Below are positions 5,395 through 14,828 of a stretch of 40,427 bases of DNA, piece after piece. The DNA comes from Phoenicibacter sp963588595 (lineage in GTDB: Bacteria > Actinomycetota > Coriobacteriia > Coriobacteriales > Eggerthellaceae), in contig CAVAIA010000041.1 of assembly GCA_963588595.1 (NCBI GenBank), positions 1 through 40,427 on the forward strand, written 5' to 3'. The notes under the pieces were generated by a model. It worked only from the letters and a program-made list of their open reading frames with translations. It was not told the DNA's origin and ran no database searches. Each line of letters starts with the position of its first letter. Within the stretch, counting starts at the first letter, position 1. A program made the translations under genes and the position numbers.

Positions 5395-8280
5395 CTATAA
5401 AATCTTCTTTAAAAATTGTCCAGTGTAAGACCCCTCGCACGCAGCAACTTCTTCAGGAGTCCCACTAACAACAACATTTCCACCCATCGATCCACCTTCA
5501 GGTCCTAGGTCAATAATCCAATCTGCACATTTTATTACATCAAGATTATGCTCTATAACAATGACGGTGTTTCCTTTATCAACGAGTCTCTGCAAAACTT
5601 CTAGAAGTTGTCGCACATCATCGAAATGAAGTCCTGTCGTTGGCTCATCTAGGATGTAAACAGTTTTTCCTGTTTGCTTTTTTTGAAGCTCGCTTGCAAG
5701 CTTAACACGTTGAGCTTCTCCTCCTGAAAGGGTTGTTGCCGCTTGACCGAGCCGTATATATCCTAGCCCCACATCATGGATTGTTTGCAATTTTCTCTTA
5801 ATTTGAGGGATGTTTTGAAAAAAACTTAGCGCCTCATCAACAGTCATATCAAGAACTTCACTTATGTTTTTGTCTCTATATTTAACCTCAAGAGTTTCTT
5901 TGTTATAACGCTTACCGCCACATTGCTCGCAAGGAACATATATATCAGGTAAAAAATGCATTTCTATCTTAATTTGACCATCGCCTTTGCAAGCTTCGCA
6001 TCTTCCATTTGCAACATTAAATGAGAAACGCCCAGGGCCAAATCCCTTAGCTTTTGATTCTGGAGTTGATGCGAAAAGCTTTCTTATGTCATCCCAAAGC
6101 CCAACATAAGTTGCAGGATTTGATCTCGGAGTTCTGCCAATTGGACTTTGGTCTATTGAGATCAACTTATCTAACTTCTCTAATCCGCTGATTTTTTTGT
6201 ACGCTCCAACCTTTTTGTGGGCATGATTTAACTTATTTGACAAAAGAGGAGAGAGTGTGTCTATTACAAGTGAACTTTTACCACTTCCAGACACTCCCGT
6301 AACAACGCAAAGCGTTGAAAGTGGAATTTTAATAGAGACATCTTTTAGGTTGTTTTGAGATGCTCCTTCCAACTTCAAATATCCACCCTTTGTCTTTCGT
6401 CTGCTTTTAGGAACGTTAATTTGCTTATTTTTACTTAGATAGTCTGCAGTGAGAGAATTTTTTGACTTTAAAAGAGTTTTTAAATCGCCACTCGCAACAA
6501 CTTCTCCTCCCCTCTCTCCTGCTAAGGGTCCCATATCAACAATATAGTCCGCGCTCCTAATTGTGTCTTCGTCGTGTTCAACAACGATAACAGTGTTGCC
6601 TAAATCTCTTAGCTTTTTTAGTTGTTCGATTAGCTTGTCATTGTCCCTTTGATGAAGGCCAATTGAAGGCTCGTCAAGGATATATAAAACTCCAACAAGC
6701 CCGCTTCCGATTTGAGTTGCAAGACGGATCCTTTGAGACTCACCTCCTGAAAGAGTTGAAGTTGCCCGGTCAAGCGTTAGATAATCAAGACCAACGCTAA
6801 CCAAAAAGCTTAATCTTGCTTTTATTTCTTTTAAAATGGGTTCTGCAATCCTTGCTTGAGCACCGCTAAATTCCAATTTTTCGAAAAACTCTAAACATTC
6901 TTTTGATGACATTTCGCAAACGTCGATGATTGACTTGCCTTCTATTGTTACAGCAAGGATCTCAGGGCGAAGTCTTTTTCCTAAACACGTCTTGCAAGGA
7001 GTTATAGAAAAATACTTCGATAATTTATCGCGTTGTGAATCACTTTTTGCGTCGATAAAACGCTCTTTGACTGCCGCTAAAACACCTTCCCAAGTTTTGC
7101 TCCAATAAGTGTTTCTCCCATCCACTGTGTGATAGTCAACTCGAATTTGAGTCGAACCAAGACCGTTCATAATGCTGTCTTTTGTTTTCTTTTTAAGTTT
7201 TTTATAGGGAGTGTTAGGATCCTCGCCCATGTGCTTTAAAACTGCTCGAAGCAATTGAGGATAATAATTGCCATGCTTAAAAGGATCTATTGCGCCTTCA
7301 TTAATTGACAAATCAGGATTTATGACAATTAAGTCAGGATCAGGTTCTTCTTTTGATCCTATTCCTAAACAATCAGGGCAAGAACCATAGGGCGCGTTAA
7401 ATGAGAAATCTCTAGGTTCAAGCTTAGATAAGGAAAAACCATGTTCTGGGCAGCCAAATGCAAGAGAAAAAACATACTCATTTTCAGGAAGTTCTAAGGT
7501 TGCCCCGCTACTAACATCAATATCGTTTGCGACAACATCCTTCTTCGATTTATCTATAACTTGAACTAGAACTTTTTTATCTGAGATGAGAGTTGCGCTT
7601 TCAACCGCTTGTGTGATTCTATGTCTCGATTTCTCTTTTAAGCTAACTCTGTCAATAACAACGTCAATAAAATGTTTAATTTGCTTGTTTAGCTTAATTT
7701 TTTGGCCATCTAGCTTAGTGATTTTTCCATCGATTCTAACTCTAGAAAAACCCTCTTTTAAAAGGTCATCAAACAAGTTTGTGAACTCGCCTTTTCTTCC
7801 AACGACGATTGGTGCCATAATTATGGCAATTTCGTCGTCGTTCTTTTTAAGGTCGATTATCTCTTGTGTCACTTGGTCTACTGTTTGCTCCTCAACGACT
7901 TTTCCGCAAACAGGGCAATGAGCAACTCCACATCTTGCAAATAAGAGTCTAAAATAGTCGTAAATTTCAGTGGTTGTTCCAACAGTCGAGCGAGGATTTT
8001 TCGAAGTTGTTTTTTGATCGATGGAGACGGCTGGGGAAAGACCTTCAATTGAGTCAAGATCTGGCTTTTGAGCTTGACCTAAAAACATCCTCGCATAACT
8101 TGAAAGTGATTCAACATATCTTCTTTGCCCTTCCGCATAAATTGTGTCGAAGGCTAAAGATGATTTTCCAGATCCTGAAAGACCAGTTATAACAACAAAT
8201 TTATCACGGGGAATTTCTAGATCAACATTTTTTAAATTGTGCTGTCTTGCACCTTTAATTGTTATATTTTTTTCTTTCAT
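5395..8280 (-). CDS. uvrA: Excinuclease ABC subunit A
   Basis: UvrA scans DNA with UvrB for bulky lesions in nucleotide excision repair. The 961 residues match the usual 940-970. Seen in order: Walker A GLSGSGKSSLAFDT (33-46), the UvrB-binding and insertion region with CPVCGKVVEEQ, the zinc-finger pair CPEHGF and SCPDCLGIG, CKTCLGKRLRP, first signature LSGGESQRIRLA and Walker B LYILDEPSIGLHQRD, then second Walker A GVSGSGKSSLVIDT, the zinc module CEACKGDG and CEQCGGKRYN, signature LSGGEAQRVKLA and VYILDEPTTGLHFDD. All ATPase motifs are intact. There is no obvious Shine-Dalgarno sequence before the ATG. uvrB and uvrC are not in the window. The nearest upstream gene is trmFO, 87 nt away on the same strand. 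Confidence 0.98.
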   Translation of the reverse strand: MKEKNITIKGARQHNLKNVDLEIPRDKFVVITGLSGSGKSSLAFDTIYAEGQRRYVESLSSYARMFLGQAQKPDLDSIEGLSPAVSIDQKTTSKNPRSTVGTTTEIYDYFRLLFARCGVAHCPVCGKVVEEQTVDQVTQEIIDLKKNDDEIAIIMAPIVVGRKGEFTNLFDDLLKEGFSRVRIDGKITKLDGQKIKLNKQIKHFIDVVIDRVSLKEKSRHRITQAVESATLISDKKVLVQVIDKSKKDVVANDIDVSSGATLELPENEYVFSLAFGCPEHGFSLSKLEPRDFSFNAPYGSCPDCLGIGSKEEPDPDLIVINPDLSINEGAIDPFKHGNYYPQLLRAVLKHMGEDPNTPYKKLKKKTKDSIMNGLGSTQIRVDYHTVDGRNTYWSKTWEGVLAAVKERFIDAKSDSQRDKLSKYFSITPCKTCLGKRLRPEILAVTIEGKSIIDVCEMSSKECLEFFEKLEFSGAQARIAEPILKEIKARLSFLVSVGLDYLTLDRATSTLSGGESQRIRLATQIGSGLVGVLYILDEPSIGLHQRDNDKLIEQLKKLRDLGNTVIVVEHDEDTIRSADYIVDMGPLAGERGGEVVASGDLKTLLKSKNSLTADYLSKNKQINVPKSRRKTKGGYLKLEGASQNNLKDVSIKIPLSTLCVVTGVSGSGKSSLVIDTLSPLLSNKLNHAHKKVGAYKKISGLEKLDKLISIDQSPIGRTPRSNPATYVGLWDDIRKLFASTPESKAKGFGPGRFSFNVANGRCEACKGDGQIKIEMHFLPDIYVPCEQCGGKRYNKETLEVKYRDKNISEVLDMTVDEALSFFQNIPQIKRKLQTIHDVGLGYIRLGQAATTLSGGEAQRVKLASELQKKQTGKTVYILDEPTTGLHFDDVRQLLEVLQRLVDKGNTVIVIEHNLDVIKCADWIIDLGPEGGSMGGNVVVSGTPEEVAACEGSYTGQFLKKIL

Positions 8281-8367
8281 ATCAAGTGTTATTACGCTTC
8301 CAAATTTATCGCAACCATTAATTATATATTTAGAATCAATTTAGACTCAATTAAATGGAGTGTTAGG

Positions 8368-9738
8368 CTAGATTAAGTCAAGTACTTCAAGTTCTTTTTT
8401 ATAGTCAATCATAGAATCATTCGCTCTTTTTGCAAATTGTAAATATCTTTCACCCTTGTTTTTGATTCTTTTTTCTAAGGGAGGCAAAATTCCGAAATTC
8501 ACATGCATCGGTTGGTATTTTTCAGTTTTGGGGTTTGTCGCGTAATTTATCAAAGCACCAAAAATTGTTTTTGCAGGAAGTGAAGGGACAGTTATATCTT
8601 TTAGGAGACACTCAACCGAAATTGCAGCATGAAGGCCGCTTCTTATCGCCTCAACATATCCTTCAGTTCCAGAAAATTGACCTGCAACGAAAATTGGCGT
8701 TTTGTTTTTTAGGGTAAGTTTTTCACACATAAGTGAGCTATCAATTAAACTCGGTGCATTTAAAAATAAATTTTTATGCATAACTCCATATCTTGAGAAC
8801 TCTGCATTTTTAAGCCCAGGAATCATAGAAAATACGCGTTTTTGCTCGGAAAATGTTAAGTTAGTTTGAAACCCGACAAGGTTATATGCCGTTTTCTCTT
8901 CATTTTCTGTTCTAAGTTGAACAACCGCCCATGGACGTCTGTTTGTCCTCGGATCTATTATTCCAACTGGCTTCATTGCTCCAAAGCGAGGTGCATCATG
9001 TCCTTTTTTTGCTATTTCTTCTATTGGTTGGCAAGCTTGAAATAATTCTTTGTTCTCAAAGTCTTTTAGAATCACTCGCTTTGCGAATGTAAGCTCGTTT
9101 ATAAAATTGTCATAATCTTCTTTTTCAAAAGGTGCATTTAGATAATCGCCATTAGTTTTATTTGAATCTTCATACCTATTTTGTTGGAAAAGGACGCTTA
9201 AATCAAGAGACTCAGCTTCGACAATTGGAGCTGCAGCATCATAAAAATGAAAATAGTCTTGGCCAACTTTCTCTTTTACATATGAAGCAAGACTATCGCT
9301 TGTCATAGGACCTGTCGCTAAAATTATTGCATCGAAATTACTTAAATCTTCAAGACTTTTAACCTCGATGTTTTTAATATCTATAAAGTCATTTTCTTGA
9401 ATCTCTTTTGTCACTTGATTAGAGAATAACTCTCTGTCAACTGCTAAAGCACCTCCAGCGTCAACTGAAGTCGCTTTTGCTATGTTGAACAAGCTGGACC
9501 CGAGCAAATCTAGCTCAACTTTTAGAAGACCTGCTGCGCTATTCTCTTTTGTGCTCTTAAAACTGTTCGAGCAAACTAATTCAGCAAACTTGTTTGTTTT
9601 ATGAACGTGTGTTTTAACCTTATCTCTCATCTCAAAGAGAGTAACATGAATACTTTTCTTAGACAAGAAAAGGGCGGCCTCGCTTCCGGCGAGGCCTGCA
9701 CCAACTATTGCTACTTTTTTGTCATATAAGGCTGTCAC
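8368..9738 (-). CDS. trmFO: Methylenetetrahydrofolate-tRNA-(uracil-5-)-methyltransferase TrmFO
   Basis: A folate- and FAD-dependent enzyme that makes 5-methyluridine at position 54 of the tRNA T-loop. The FAD-binding motif VAIVGAGLAGSEAALFL is near the N-terminus, followed by FAELVCSNSFKS, the TrmFO signature carrying a conserved cysteine, and later YAAPIVEAESLDLS-type and RPWAVVQLR segments. The C-terminal part with GQFSGTEGYVEAIRSG and MHVNFGILPPLE is also typical. The length of 456 is normal. The start appears to be GTG 9738 with a poor ribosome site. It follows dprA by 25 nt, so it is likely the last gene of the comM-dprA operon. This folate-type enzyme replaces SAM-dependent TrmA in many Gram-positive bacteria. 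Confidence 0.96.
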   Translation of the reverse strand: MTALYDKKVAIVGAGLAGSEAALFLSKKSIHVTLFEMRDKVKTHVHKTNKFAELVCSNSFKSTKENSAAGLLKVELDLLGSSLFNIAKATSVDAGGALAVDRELFSNQVTKEIQENDFIDIKNIEVKSLEDLSNFDAIILATGPMTSDSLASYVKEKVGQDYFHFYDAAAPIVEAESLDLSVLFQQNRYEDSNKTNGDYLNAPFEKEDYDNFINELTFAKRVILKDFENKELFQACQPIEEIAKKGHDAPRFGAMKPVGIIDPRTNRRPWAVVQLRTENEEKTAYNLVGFQTNLTFSEQKRVFSMIPGLKNAEFSRYGVMHKNLFLNAPSLIDSSLMCEKLTLKNKTPIFVAGQFSGTEGYVEAIRSGLHAAISVECLLKDITVPSLPAKTIFGALINYATNPKTEKYQPMHVNFGILPPLEKRIKNKGERYLQFAKRANDSMIDYKKELEVLDLI

Positions 9739-9763
9739 ACTTTCATTTTAGCTTAAAAGGAAA

Positions 9764-10687
9764 TTAAATTGCAGGACCATATCTCCCATCTGGATAAATT
9801 GAGATCCACCCCTTAGCAGTCGCGTTAGCAAGCCACAACATCAAGTGAGATAAAGCTTCATCTTCTTTAATTGCTCCCCTTTTTACTAAAAGCAAAAGTT
9901 CGTCAACGCTTAAATTTGAAGCTTGTAAGGCTTCTAACAAAATTTTGTCCTCAGAAGTTAAATTTTCACTTTCAATTTTGTTAGTGTCGATTGGCTTAGA
10001 TTTTAAAACTCCAAAAAGCATAGATAACTCATCTAAAAAAGTTTCGTCATCGATTATTGGCGTTGCTCCTTGATAAATCAACCTGTTGGATCCGCTTGAT
10101 TGTTTTGAAGTTATAGCACCTGGAACAACTAACACTTCCCTATTTAAGTTAAGTGCATCGTCCGCAGTCGAAAAAGTCCCGCTAGGAATTCCAGCTTCAA
10201 CAATCAATGTCGCTCGAGCAAGGCCTGCAATTAATCTATTGCGTTTCCTAAAATAGACAGGAATTGATTTTTCGCTCCATTCATTTTCGCTAACGAGCGC
10301 GCCTCCGCTATCTATTATCCTTTGGAATAAATCAAAATTTTCCTTTGGATAGACATCATCGATGCTCGCTAAAAAAGTAACAGTTTTCCCTCCTGCGTCA
10401 ATTGCGGCTTTTTGAGAAGCACAATCGCACCCACGTGCGCCACCAGAGATAACAACAACGTTGTTCTTTGCTGCTAACTCACCAAAACGTTTGGCAGCCC
10501 CTATTCCATAAGGAGTCGCTCTTCTAGCTCCGATTATCGCCAAGCCCTCAACTAGAGTCGATGGATCTCCCAAAACATACAATGTCTTTGGTGGACTTTG
10601 AACATGCTTTAGAGACTCGGGATATAGCTTACTTGATATCTTGATTTCATGTCTTGGACCTGATAGTTTTTTTGGCTTAATTGGCAT
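9764..10687 (-). CDS. dprA: DNA-processing protein A (DprA/Smf)
   Basis: DprA binds incoming single-stranded DNA in natural transformation and loads RecA. The Rossmann-like domain shows AIIGARRATPYG, VISGGARGCDCASQKAA (family: SGxARGID) and FRKRNRLIAGLARATLIVEA, with the SGTFSTADDALNLNREV and VVPG segments that follow. A C-terminal helical part (EDKILLEALQ onward) probably corresponds to the winged-helix domain. I chose ATG 10687, one nucleotide after comM's stop with GGTGG upstream, over an ATG at 10741 inside comM that has no Shine-Dalgarno sequence; the longer form would add 18 residues. CDC in place of the usual GID is a mild deviation. The comM neighbour fits a competence role. Confidence 0.93.
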   Translation of the reverse strand: MPIKPKKLSGPRHEIKISSKLYPESLKHVQSPPKTLYVLGDPSTLVEGLAIIGARRATPYGIGAAKRFGELAAKNNVVVISGGARGCDCASQKAAIDAGGKTVTFLASIDDVYPKENFDLFQRIIDSGGALVSENEWSEKSIPVYFRKRNRLIAGLARATLIVEAGIPSGTFSTADDALNLNREVLVVPGAITSKQSSGSNRLIYQGATPIIDDETFLDELSMLFGVLKSKPIDTNKIESENLTSEDKILLEALQASNLSVDELLLLVKRGAIKEDEALSHLMLWLANATAKGWISIYPDGRYGPAI

Positions 10688-10688
10688 T

Positions 10689-12230
10689 TTAAGATCCACC
10701 AATCCCTTCCCGAATCCTGAATCCAAGGGCTTCTGCAACATGATTCGTGTTAACGTTCATTGACTCTCCTAGATCAGCTATCGTTCTCGCAACTCGAAGA
10801 GTGTTAACGAGCGCTCTTCCGCTAAGATGATTTATTTGAGCCATCTCTATAACGAAATTGTGAGTGTCCGTTGCAAGATCACATGATTCAACGATTTGTT
10901 TAGTTGTCATTCTTGACGAAAAATTATTTTTAACGTCTCCAGTCATTAAATTCTTCTTTGAATTTTGTTTCTTTGTTCTGTAACTAACAAACTCTCTTGC
11001 TCGCATAACTCCATCTCTTAGCGTAGAAGAGTCGGTTCCTGAACCACTTTCCAAGACCTTTGAAGGAGAGAGCCTCTTAACGTCAATTTGGATATCAATT
11101 CTGTCGATCAAAGGTCCTCCAATTTTTCCTTGGTATCTTTTAATTTGGGGAACTGTGCAAGTGCATTCCTTTTCATCATCTCCAAGATATCCGCAAGGGC
11201 AAGGATTAGAGGCAGCAATCAACATAAATTTAGCTGGGAAAACAACGTTTCCTTCCGCTCTTGTTAGGCAAACATTTCCAGTTTCCATTGGCTCCCTTAG
11301 CGCTTGGAGAGTTTGAACGCGAAACTCAGACAGCTCATCTAAAAACAAAGCTCCACAATGCGCTAAAGTGACTTCTCCTGGATGAAGAGGGGTTCCGCCA
11401 CCAATGAGTCCTGCCATAGTTGCCGAATGATGAGGGTGTCTAAAAGGTCTTATTCCATTTAATATTGGTTCTATATCTGCTCCTGCAACTGAATGAGCGA
11501 GCGCTGCCTCCAGCATCTCATCTGTGTCTAATGGCGGCAAAATCGTGACCATCCTGCTAGCAAGCATCGTTTTTCCAGAGCCTGGAGGTCCAACCATCAA
11601 AATTCCATGATTACCAGCAACGGCAATTTGTGCTGCCCTTTTTGCAAAGTCATGTCCTGCAACATCTGCAAAATCCGGAACATCCTTATTCTTTTTTTGT
11701 CCTTTGGTCTTTCCTGCTTCGACGCGAGGAAGATCTGCTGATGAGATGGTGCTACTCAAAGATTCAATTTTGTAGTGAGTTAGCGTGTCAATTGGAACTG
11801 GCTCTTGACCATTACTGCAAAAATCTAGACCCATTTTATGAGCACAAATCCCATAAGCAAGAGTTCCCGGAACCCTTCTCACCTCCCCACTTAAGCTAAG
11901 TTCTCCAACAAACAATCTGCCTTCTATAAAGTTAAGATCAATTTGACCAGTTGCGGCTAATATTCCAAGTGCGATTGGTAAGTCGAATCCAGTCCCTGTT
12001 TTTTTAATATCGGAAGGTGCCAAATTAACAACAATTTTTTTATTTGGCATTGTGAAACCCGATGATTTTATAGCAGTTCTAACTCGCTCTTTAGCTTCTT
12101 GAATTGCAGTGTCTGCCATCCCAACAATTGAAATTCCAGGAAGCGATTGGATCAAAGAAACCTCAACTGTAACCGGTACAGCCTCAACACCACGTAAAAC
12201 TGCACTTTTGAGCGCTATTTGAGTTGTCAT
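10689..12230 (-). CDS. comM: ComM/YifB-family Mg-chelatase-like AAA+ ATPase
   Basis: ComM is a hexameric helicase that promotes branch migration when transforming DNA is integrated. The N-terminal ChlI-like domain (about 1-170) has SLPGISIVGMADTAIQEAKE and FDLPIALGILAATGQI. The AAA+ module has Walker A GPPGSGKTMLASRM, FRHPHHSATMAGLIGG, Walker B GALFLDELSEF and the cysteine cluster NPCPCGYLGDDEKECTC, then IDRIDIQIDV. The C-terminal Mg-chelatase domain follows (HNFVIEMAQINHLSGRALVN). At 513 residues it is a standard size. It lies 5 nt after yraN and abuts dprA, the classic yraN-comM-dprA order. Confidence 0.96.
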   Translation of the reverse strand: MTTQIALKSAVLRGVEAVPVTVEVSLIQSLPGISIVGMADTAIQEAKERVRTAIKSSGFTMPNKKIVVNLAPSDIKKTGTGFDLPIALGILAATGQIDLNFIEGRLFVGELSLSGEVRRVPGTLAYGICAHKMGLDFCSNGQEPVPIDTLTHYKIESLSSTISSADLPRVEAGKTKGQKKNKDVPDFADVAGHDFAKRAAQIAVAGNHGILMVGPPGSGKTMLASRMVTILPPLDTDEMLEAALAHSVAGADIEPILNGIRPFRHPHHSATMAGLIGGGTPLHPGEVTLAHCGALFLDELSEFRVQTLQALREPMETGNVCLTRAEGNVVFPAKFMLIAASNPCPCGYLGDDEKECTCTVPQIKRYQGKIGGPLIDRIDIQIDVKRLSPSKVLESGSGTDSSTLRDGVMRAREFVSYRTKKQNSKKNLMTGDVKNNFSSRMTTKQIVESCDLATDTHNFVIEMAQINHLSGRALVNTLRVARTIADLGESMNVNTNHVAEALGFRIREGIGGS

Positions 12231-12235
12231 ATTTC

Positions 12236-12664
12236 CTACACCACCCCAAAAGCGTTAACGTGATGCCTGATAAACGCGCGTTGAGAGTCAATCCTGATAA
12301 CGTCTATAACATCAAATCTAACTGACATGTTTTGATAATTGTTCTTTGATAGAAAAGCTAGTGCAATTTTTTCATATTTTGCTCTCTTCTTAGAAGTGAC
12401 TGCCTCACAAGGGAACCCTTGTTGCATGCTACTTCTTGTTTTTACTTCAATAAAAACAAGATCGTCGTCATCTATCGCAATAATGTCCGCCTCGCCAAAA
12501 GGACATTTCCAATTTTTATCAATTATTTTATATCCTGCTCTTCTTAAGAATTCGCTGGCAGCAACCTCACCTCGTTTTCCAATTTCTAAGTTATGAGCCC
12601 CAAGCGACATATCTTCATTTGGCAAAAGATCATTCTTAACATCTTCTTCTAACAGCTCTTGCAT
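12236..12664 (-). CDS. YraN/UPF0102 family nuclease-fold protein
   Basis: A 142-residue protein of the YraN family, which has a PD-(D/E)XK restriction-endonuclease-like fold. Motifs seen: GKRGEVAASEFLRRAGYKII with the leading glutamate, CPFGEADIIAIDDDDLVFIE with the catalytic-type aspartate, then VKTRSS providing the lysine. The last about 40 residues (VRFDVIDVIRID) complete the fold. An acidic N-terminal stretch of about 25 residues precedes the conserved domain. The start ATG has TTAAGGAG at good spacing. The family's substrate is not established; it is nearly always beside rnhB and comM, as here. The 139 nt upstream (12665-12803) is very AT-rich and holds nothing else that I can identify. 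Confidence 0.92.
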   Translation of the reverse strand: MQELLEEDVKNDLLPNEDMSLGAHNLEIGKRGEVAASEFLRRAGYKIIDKNWKCPFGEADIIAIDDDDLVFIEVKTRSSMQQGFPCEAVTSKKRAKYEKIALAFLSKNNYQNMSVRFDVIDVIRIDSQRAFIRHHVNAFGVV

Positions 12665-12803
12665 ATATTCTCCTTAAGAGAAACTTTTTTTGTGTGCTAA
12701 AAAGAGAATATATTAAAGGTATGTATGAATGTATATTTTAAATATTAATCAAAAATTATTTTTTAATGTAAAAACTAAAACATCTACTAAAATGCAAGTG
12801 TAA

Positions 12804-13511
12804 CTAGTCAAAATGAAGATTTTTTAGAAACGTTTTTCTGTGGTAAGGACTAATTTTTGAAGCCTTTATTGCGTCTATATGTTCGCGAGTTCCATATCCC
12901 TTATTTTTCTCCCACTTAAATTCCGGAAAATTTCGACTAATTTCAATCATAAATTTATCTCTTTCGACTTTTGCAATTATCGAAGAAGCAGCAATCGATG
13001 CTGACTTTTGGTCTCCTTTTACGATGCACTTAACCCTATCATCGCAAAGGTCAATAAAATTTCCATCGATCAAAATAACGTCAGGGAAAAAATTATTCTT
13101 TTCGGCATTTGAAATAACGTCGCTAAAAGCAATTTTTAATGATTTAGAAATCCCAATATCGTCAATCGTCTTAGCATCAACCATGCTTACGTAAAAAAAT
13201 TTTGAATTTTCTTTAATTTTTTCAGCTACTATAGGGCGTCTTTTCTCGGTTACTTTTTTCGAATCATTTAAAAATTGGATGTAGTCACAAGTTTTAAATA
13301 TAACGCCACCAGCCGCCAAAGGACCTGCAACAGGACCTCTGCCAACTTCATCAATTCCGAGTATAATTGGATTTTCTTTATTAGTGAACTCTCGTGCTAT
13401 TTCTTTGTCGAATTCGAAAAGTTGGCGAACACGAGTAACGTCTTGCTCTAAATTAGAAAGATTAGGCAAAAGCTTTCTCGCGAATTTTCGCAGCTTTGCC
13501 AACTTTATCAC
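12804..13511 (-). CDS. rnhB: Ribonuclease HII
   Basis: RNase HII removes ribonucleotides embedded in DNA and degrades RNA in hybrids. The active site begins at GIDEVGRGPVAGPLAAGG (Asp54 and Glu55 from the listed start), continues with VILIDGN for the third acidic residue, KGDQKSASIAASSIIAKVER, and ends with KGYGTREHID, which supplies the last aspartate region. The listed start is a GTG inside rplS that gives a 50-nt overlap but has no clear ribosome site. A TTG at 13469, with GAGAAAG upstream, would remove 14 residues and leave only an 8-nt overlap; either is possible. Translational coupling to L19 is likely. Confidence 0.95.
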   Translation of the reverse strand: MIKLAKLRKFARKLLPNLSNLEQDVTRVRQLFEFDKEIAREFTNKENPIILGIDEVGRGPVAGPLAAGGVIFKTCDYIQFLNDSKKVTEKRRPIVAEKIKENSKFFYVSMVDAKTIDDIGISKSLKIAFSDVISNAEKNNFFPDVILIDGNFIDLCDDRVKCIVKGDQKSASIAASSIIAKVERDKFMIEISRNFPEFKWEKNKGYGTREHIDAIKASKISPYHRKTFLKNLHFD

Positions 13512-13809
13512 GAAGGTAATAAAGTTTTGCTCTATTAACGTCGCCTTGACGTGTCACTTCGATTTTATCAATTTTAGGAGAGTGAACAGGGAAAGTTCTC
13601 TCAACTCCAACGCCAAAACTGATTTTTCTGACTGTGAATGTCTCTTTTGACGACTCGCCATGACGTGAAATAACATCTCCTTGGAAAACCTGGATACGCT
13701 CACGATTGCCCTCTACGATTCTATAATGAACCTTAACATTATCGCCAGCTCTAAACTCAGGGATGTTGTCTTTAAGTTGTTTTTGCTCAATCGCTCTAAT
13801 GTAATCCAT
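13462..13809 (-). CDS. rplS: 50S ribosomal protein L19
   Basis: L19 sits at the 30S-50S interface of the ribosome. The 115-residue sequence has the expected FRAGDNVKVHYRIVEGNRER, FQGDVISRHG and GVGVERTFPVHSPKIDKIEV segments followed by RAKLYYLRDKVGKAAKIRE. AGAAGG lies before the ATG. A TATAAT hexamer on the minus strand at 13894-13899 could start the transcript, but the -35 is weak. The gene heads the rplS-rnhB run; in many bacteria rplS follows rpsP-rimM-trmD, which are absent here, so this is a detached arrangement. Confidence 0.97.
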   Translation of the reverse strand: MDYIRAIEQKQLKDNIPEFRAGDNVKVHYRIVEGNRERIQVFQGDVISRHGESSKETFTVRKISFGVGVERTFPVHSPKIDKIEVTRQGDVNRAKLYYLRDKVGKAAKIREKAFA

Positions 13810-13946
13810 TTTTTCTCTTACCTTCTAATAGATTTCCTATATTTTTAATTTTAATTGTTAAATAATAAACGCCTAATAAAAGCGCGACTAATTATTATAC
13901 ATCAAATGCAAAAAACGTTAGTAAAAAAATTATTTGTTTTATATCG

Positions 13947-14828
13947 TTAAACTTTAGCTAAAAGGAGTTCTTGATTTACCCTAGTTAGACCCTTTCTGCA
14001 TATTGAAAGCGGTTTTTCGTAAAAAGATGTGTCGTTTCTTGCAACTTCTAAACCATAAAGAGCTCTTTCATAAAAATCTAAAGCCTTATTTAAATTAATC
14101 TTACAACCCTCGCCCCTTTCGTAGGATTGAGCAAGTCTTAGAGCTGCGCTTCCAAAAACAACTGGACTCTCGCTTTGAGATTGCTCATAGGCTTTAGAAT
14201 AATAATCATAAGCTTTCTTAAGATCAACTTGGCATCCAATTCCCTTTTTATACATGTCGCCAAATTTATAAGTGGCTTCAACATCGCCTTTTTCCATAGC
14301 GATCTTGTAGCATTCAAAAGCGCGCTTATTTCTGTCTGTCAAACGCAAAACTTTGTGATAGCTTTTTGGAATTTTTTCCATCCATAATGGCCAAAGATTT
14401 CCATTTGTTCTATCGTATTCATAAACATAACCTAAACACTTAAAAGCAATTTTGCTTCCTTGCCAATCTCTCTCAATAGCAGCATGCAGATAAAGAAGTT
14501 CCGCTGATCTGAAACATCCATGGCGAATTTCATACATATCTTTTTGGCAATAAGCCATGCCTTCATCATAAAACGCTCCTCCCCAAGTTAATGCCTGCTC
14601 TGGTCCAAAATTTGTTTCCCCCGGCATTAAAAAATCCCTAGGATAATAATCAAAATATTCCCGACCTAAATATTTCCCTGTGAAGCAATCGCGGACGGGT
14701 TGAGAGATTGTTACTTCCATCAATCCAATTTCGTCGCACTTTGCCCAAGCGGGAACGAAAGATGGAGAACTTTCAATTCTTCTCATTTCATATTTAGACA
14801 AATCTTGTTCACATACCCATTTAGTCAT
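13947..14828 (-). CDS. Sel1-like (TPR-related) repeat protein
   Basis: The 293 residues end in a solenoid of Sel1-type repeats: AFECYKIAMEKGDVEATYKF with GDMYKKGIGCQVDLKKAYDY, then AALRLAQSYERGEGCKINLN with KALDFYERAL. The first about 130 residues form a separate aromatic-rich region of unknown fold (YFDYYPRDFLMPGETNFGP and similar) with earlier helical pairs such as AELLYLHAAIERD. There is no signal peptide or membrane segment. Sel1 repeats generally act as scaffolds for protein contacts. Its ATG overlaps the HIRAN gene by 8 nt (ATGACTAA), which strongly implies coupled translation. It is third in the J-domain/HIRAN/Sel1 operon. Function unknown. Confidence 0.85.
   Translation of the reverse strand: MTKWVCEQDLSKYEMRRIESSPSFVPAWAKCDEIGLMEVTISQPVRDCFTGKYLGREYFDYYPRDFLMPGETNFGPEQALTWGGAFYDEGMAYCQKDMYEIRHGCFRSAELLYLHAAIERDWQGSKIAFKCLGYVYEYDRTNGNLWPLWMEKIPKSYHKVLRLTDRNKRAFECYKIAMEKGDVEATYKFGDMYKKGIGCQVDLKKAYDYYSKAYEQSQSESPVVFGSAALRLAQSYERGEGCKINLNKALDFYERALYGLEVARNDTSFYEKPLSICRKGLTRVNQELLLAKV

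Noticed and set aside
10688..10741. dprA start at 10741
   Set aside because: This ATG lies inside comM, lacks a Shine-Dalgarno sequence, and adds residues without family similarity; ATG 10687 fits better.
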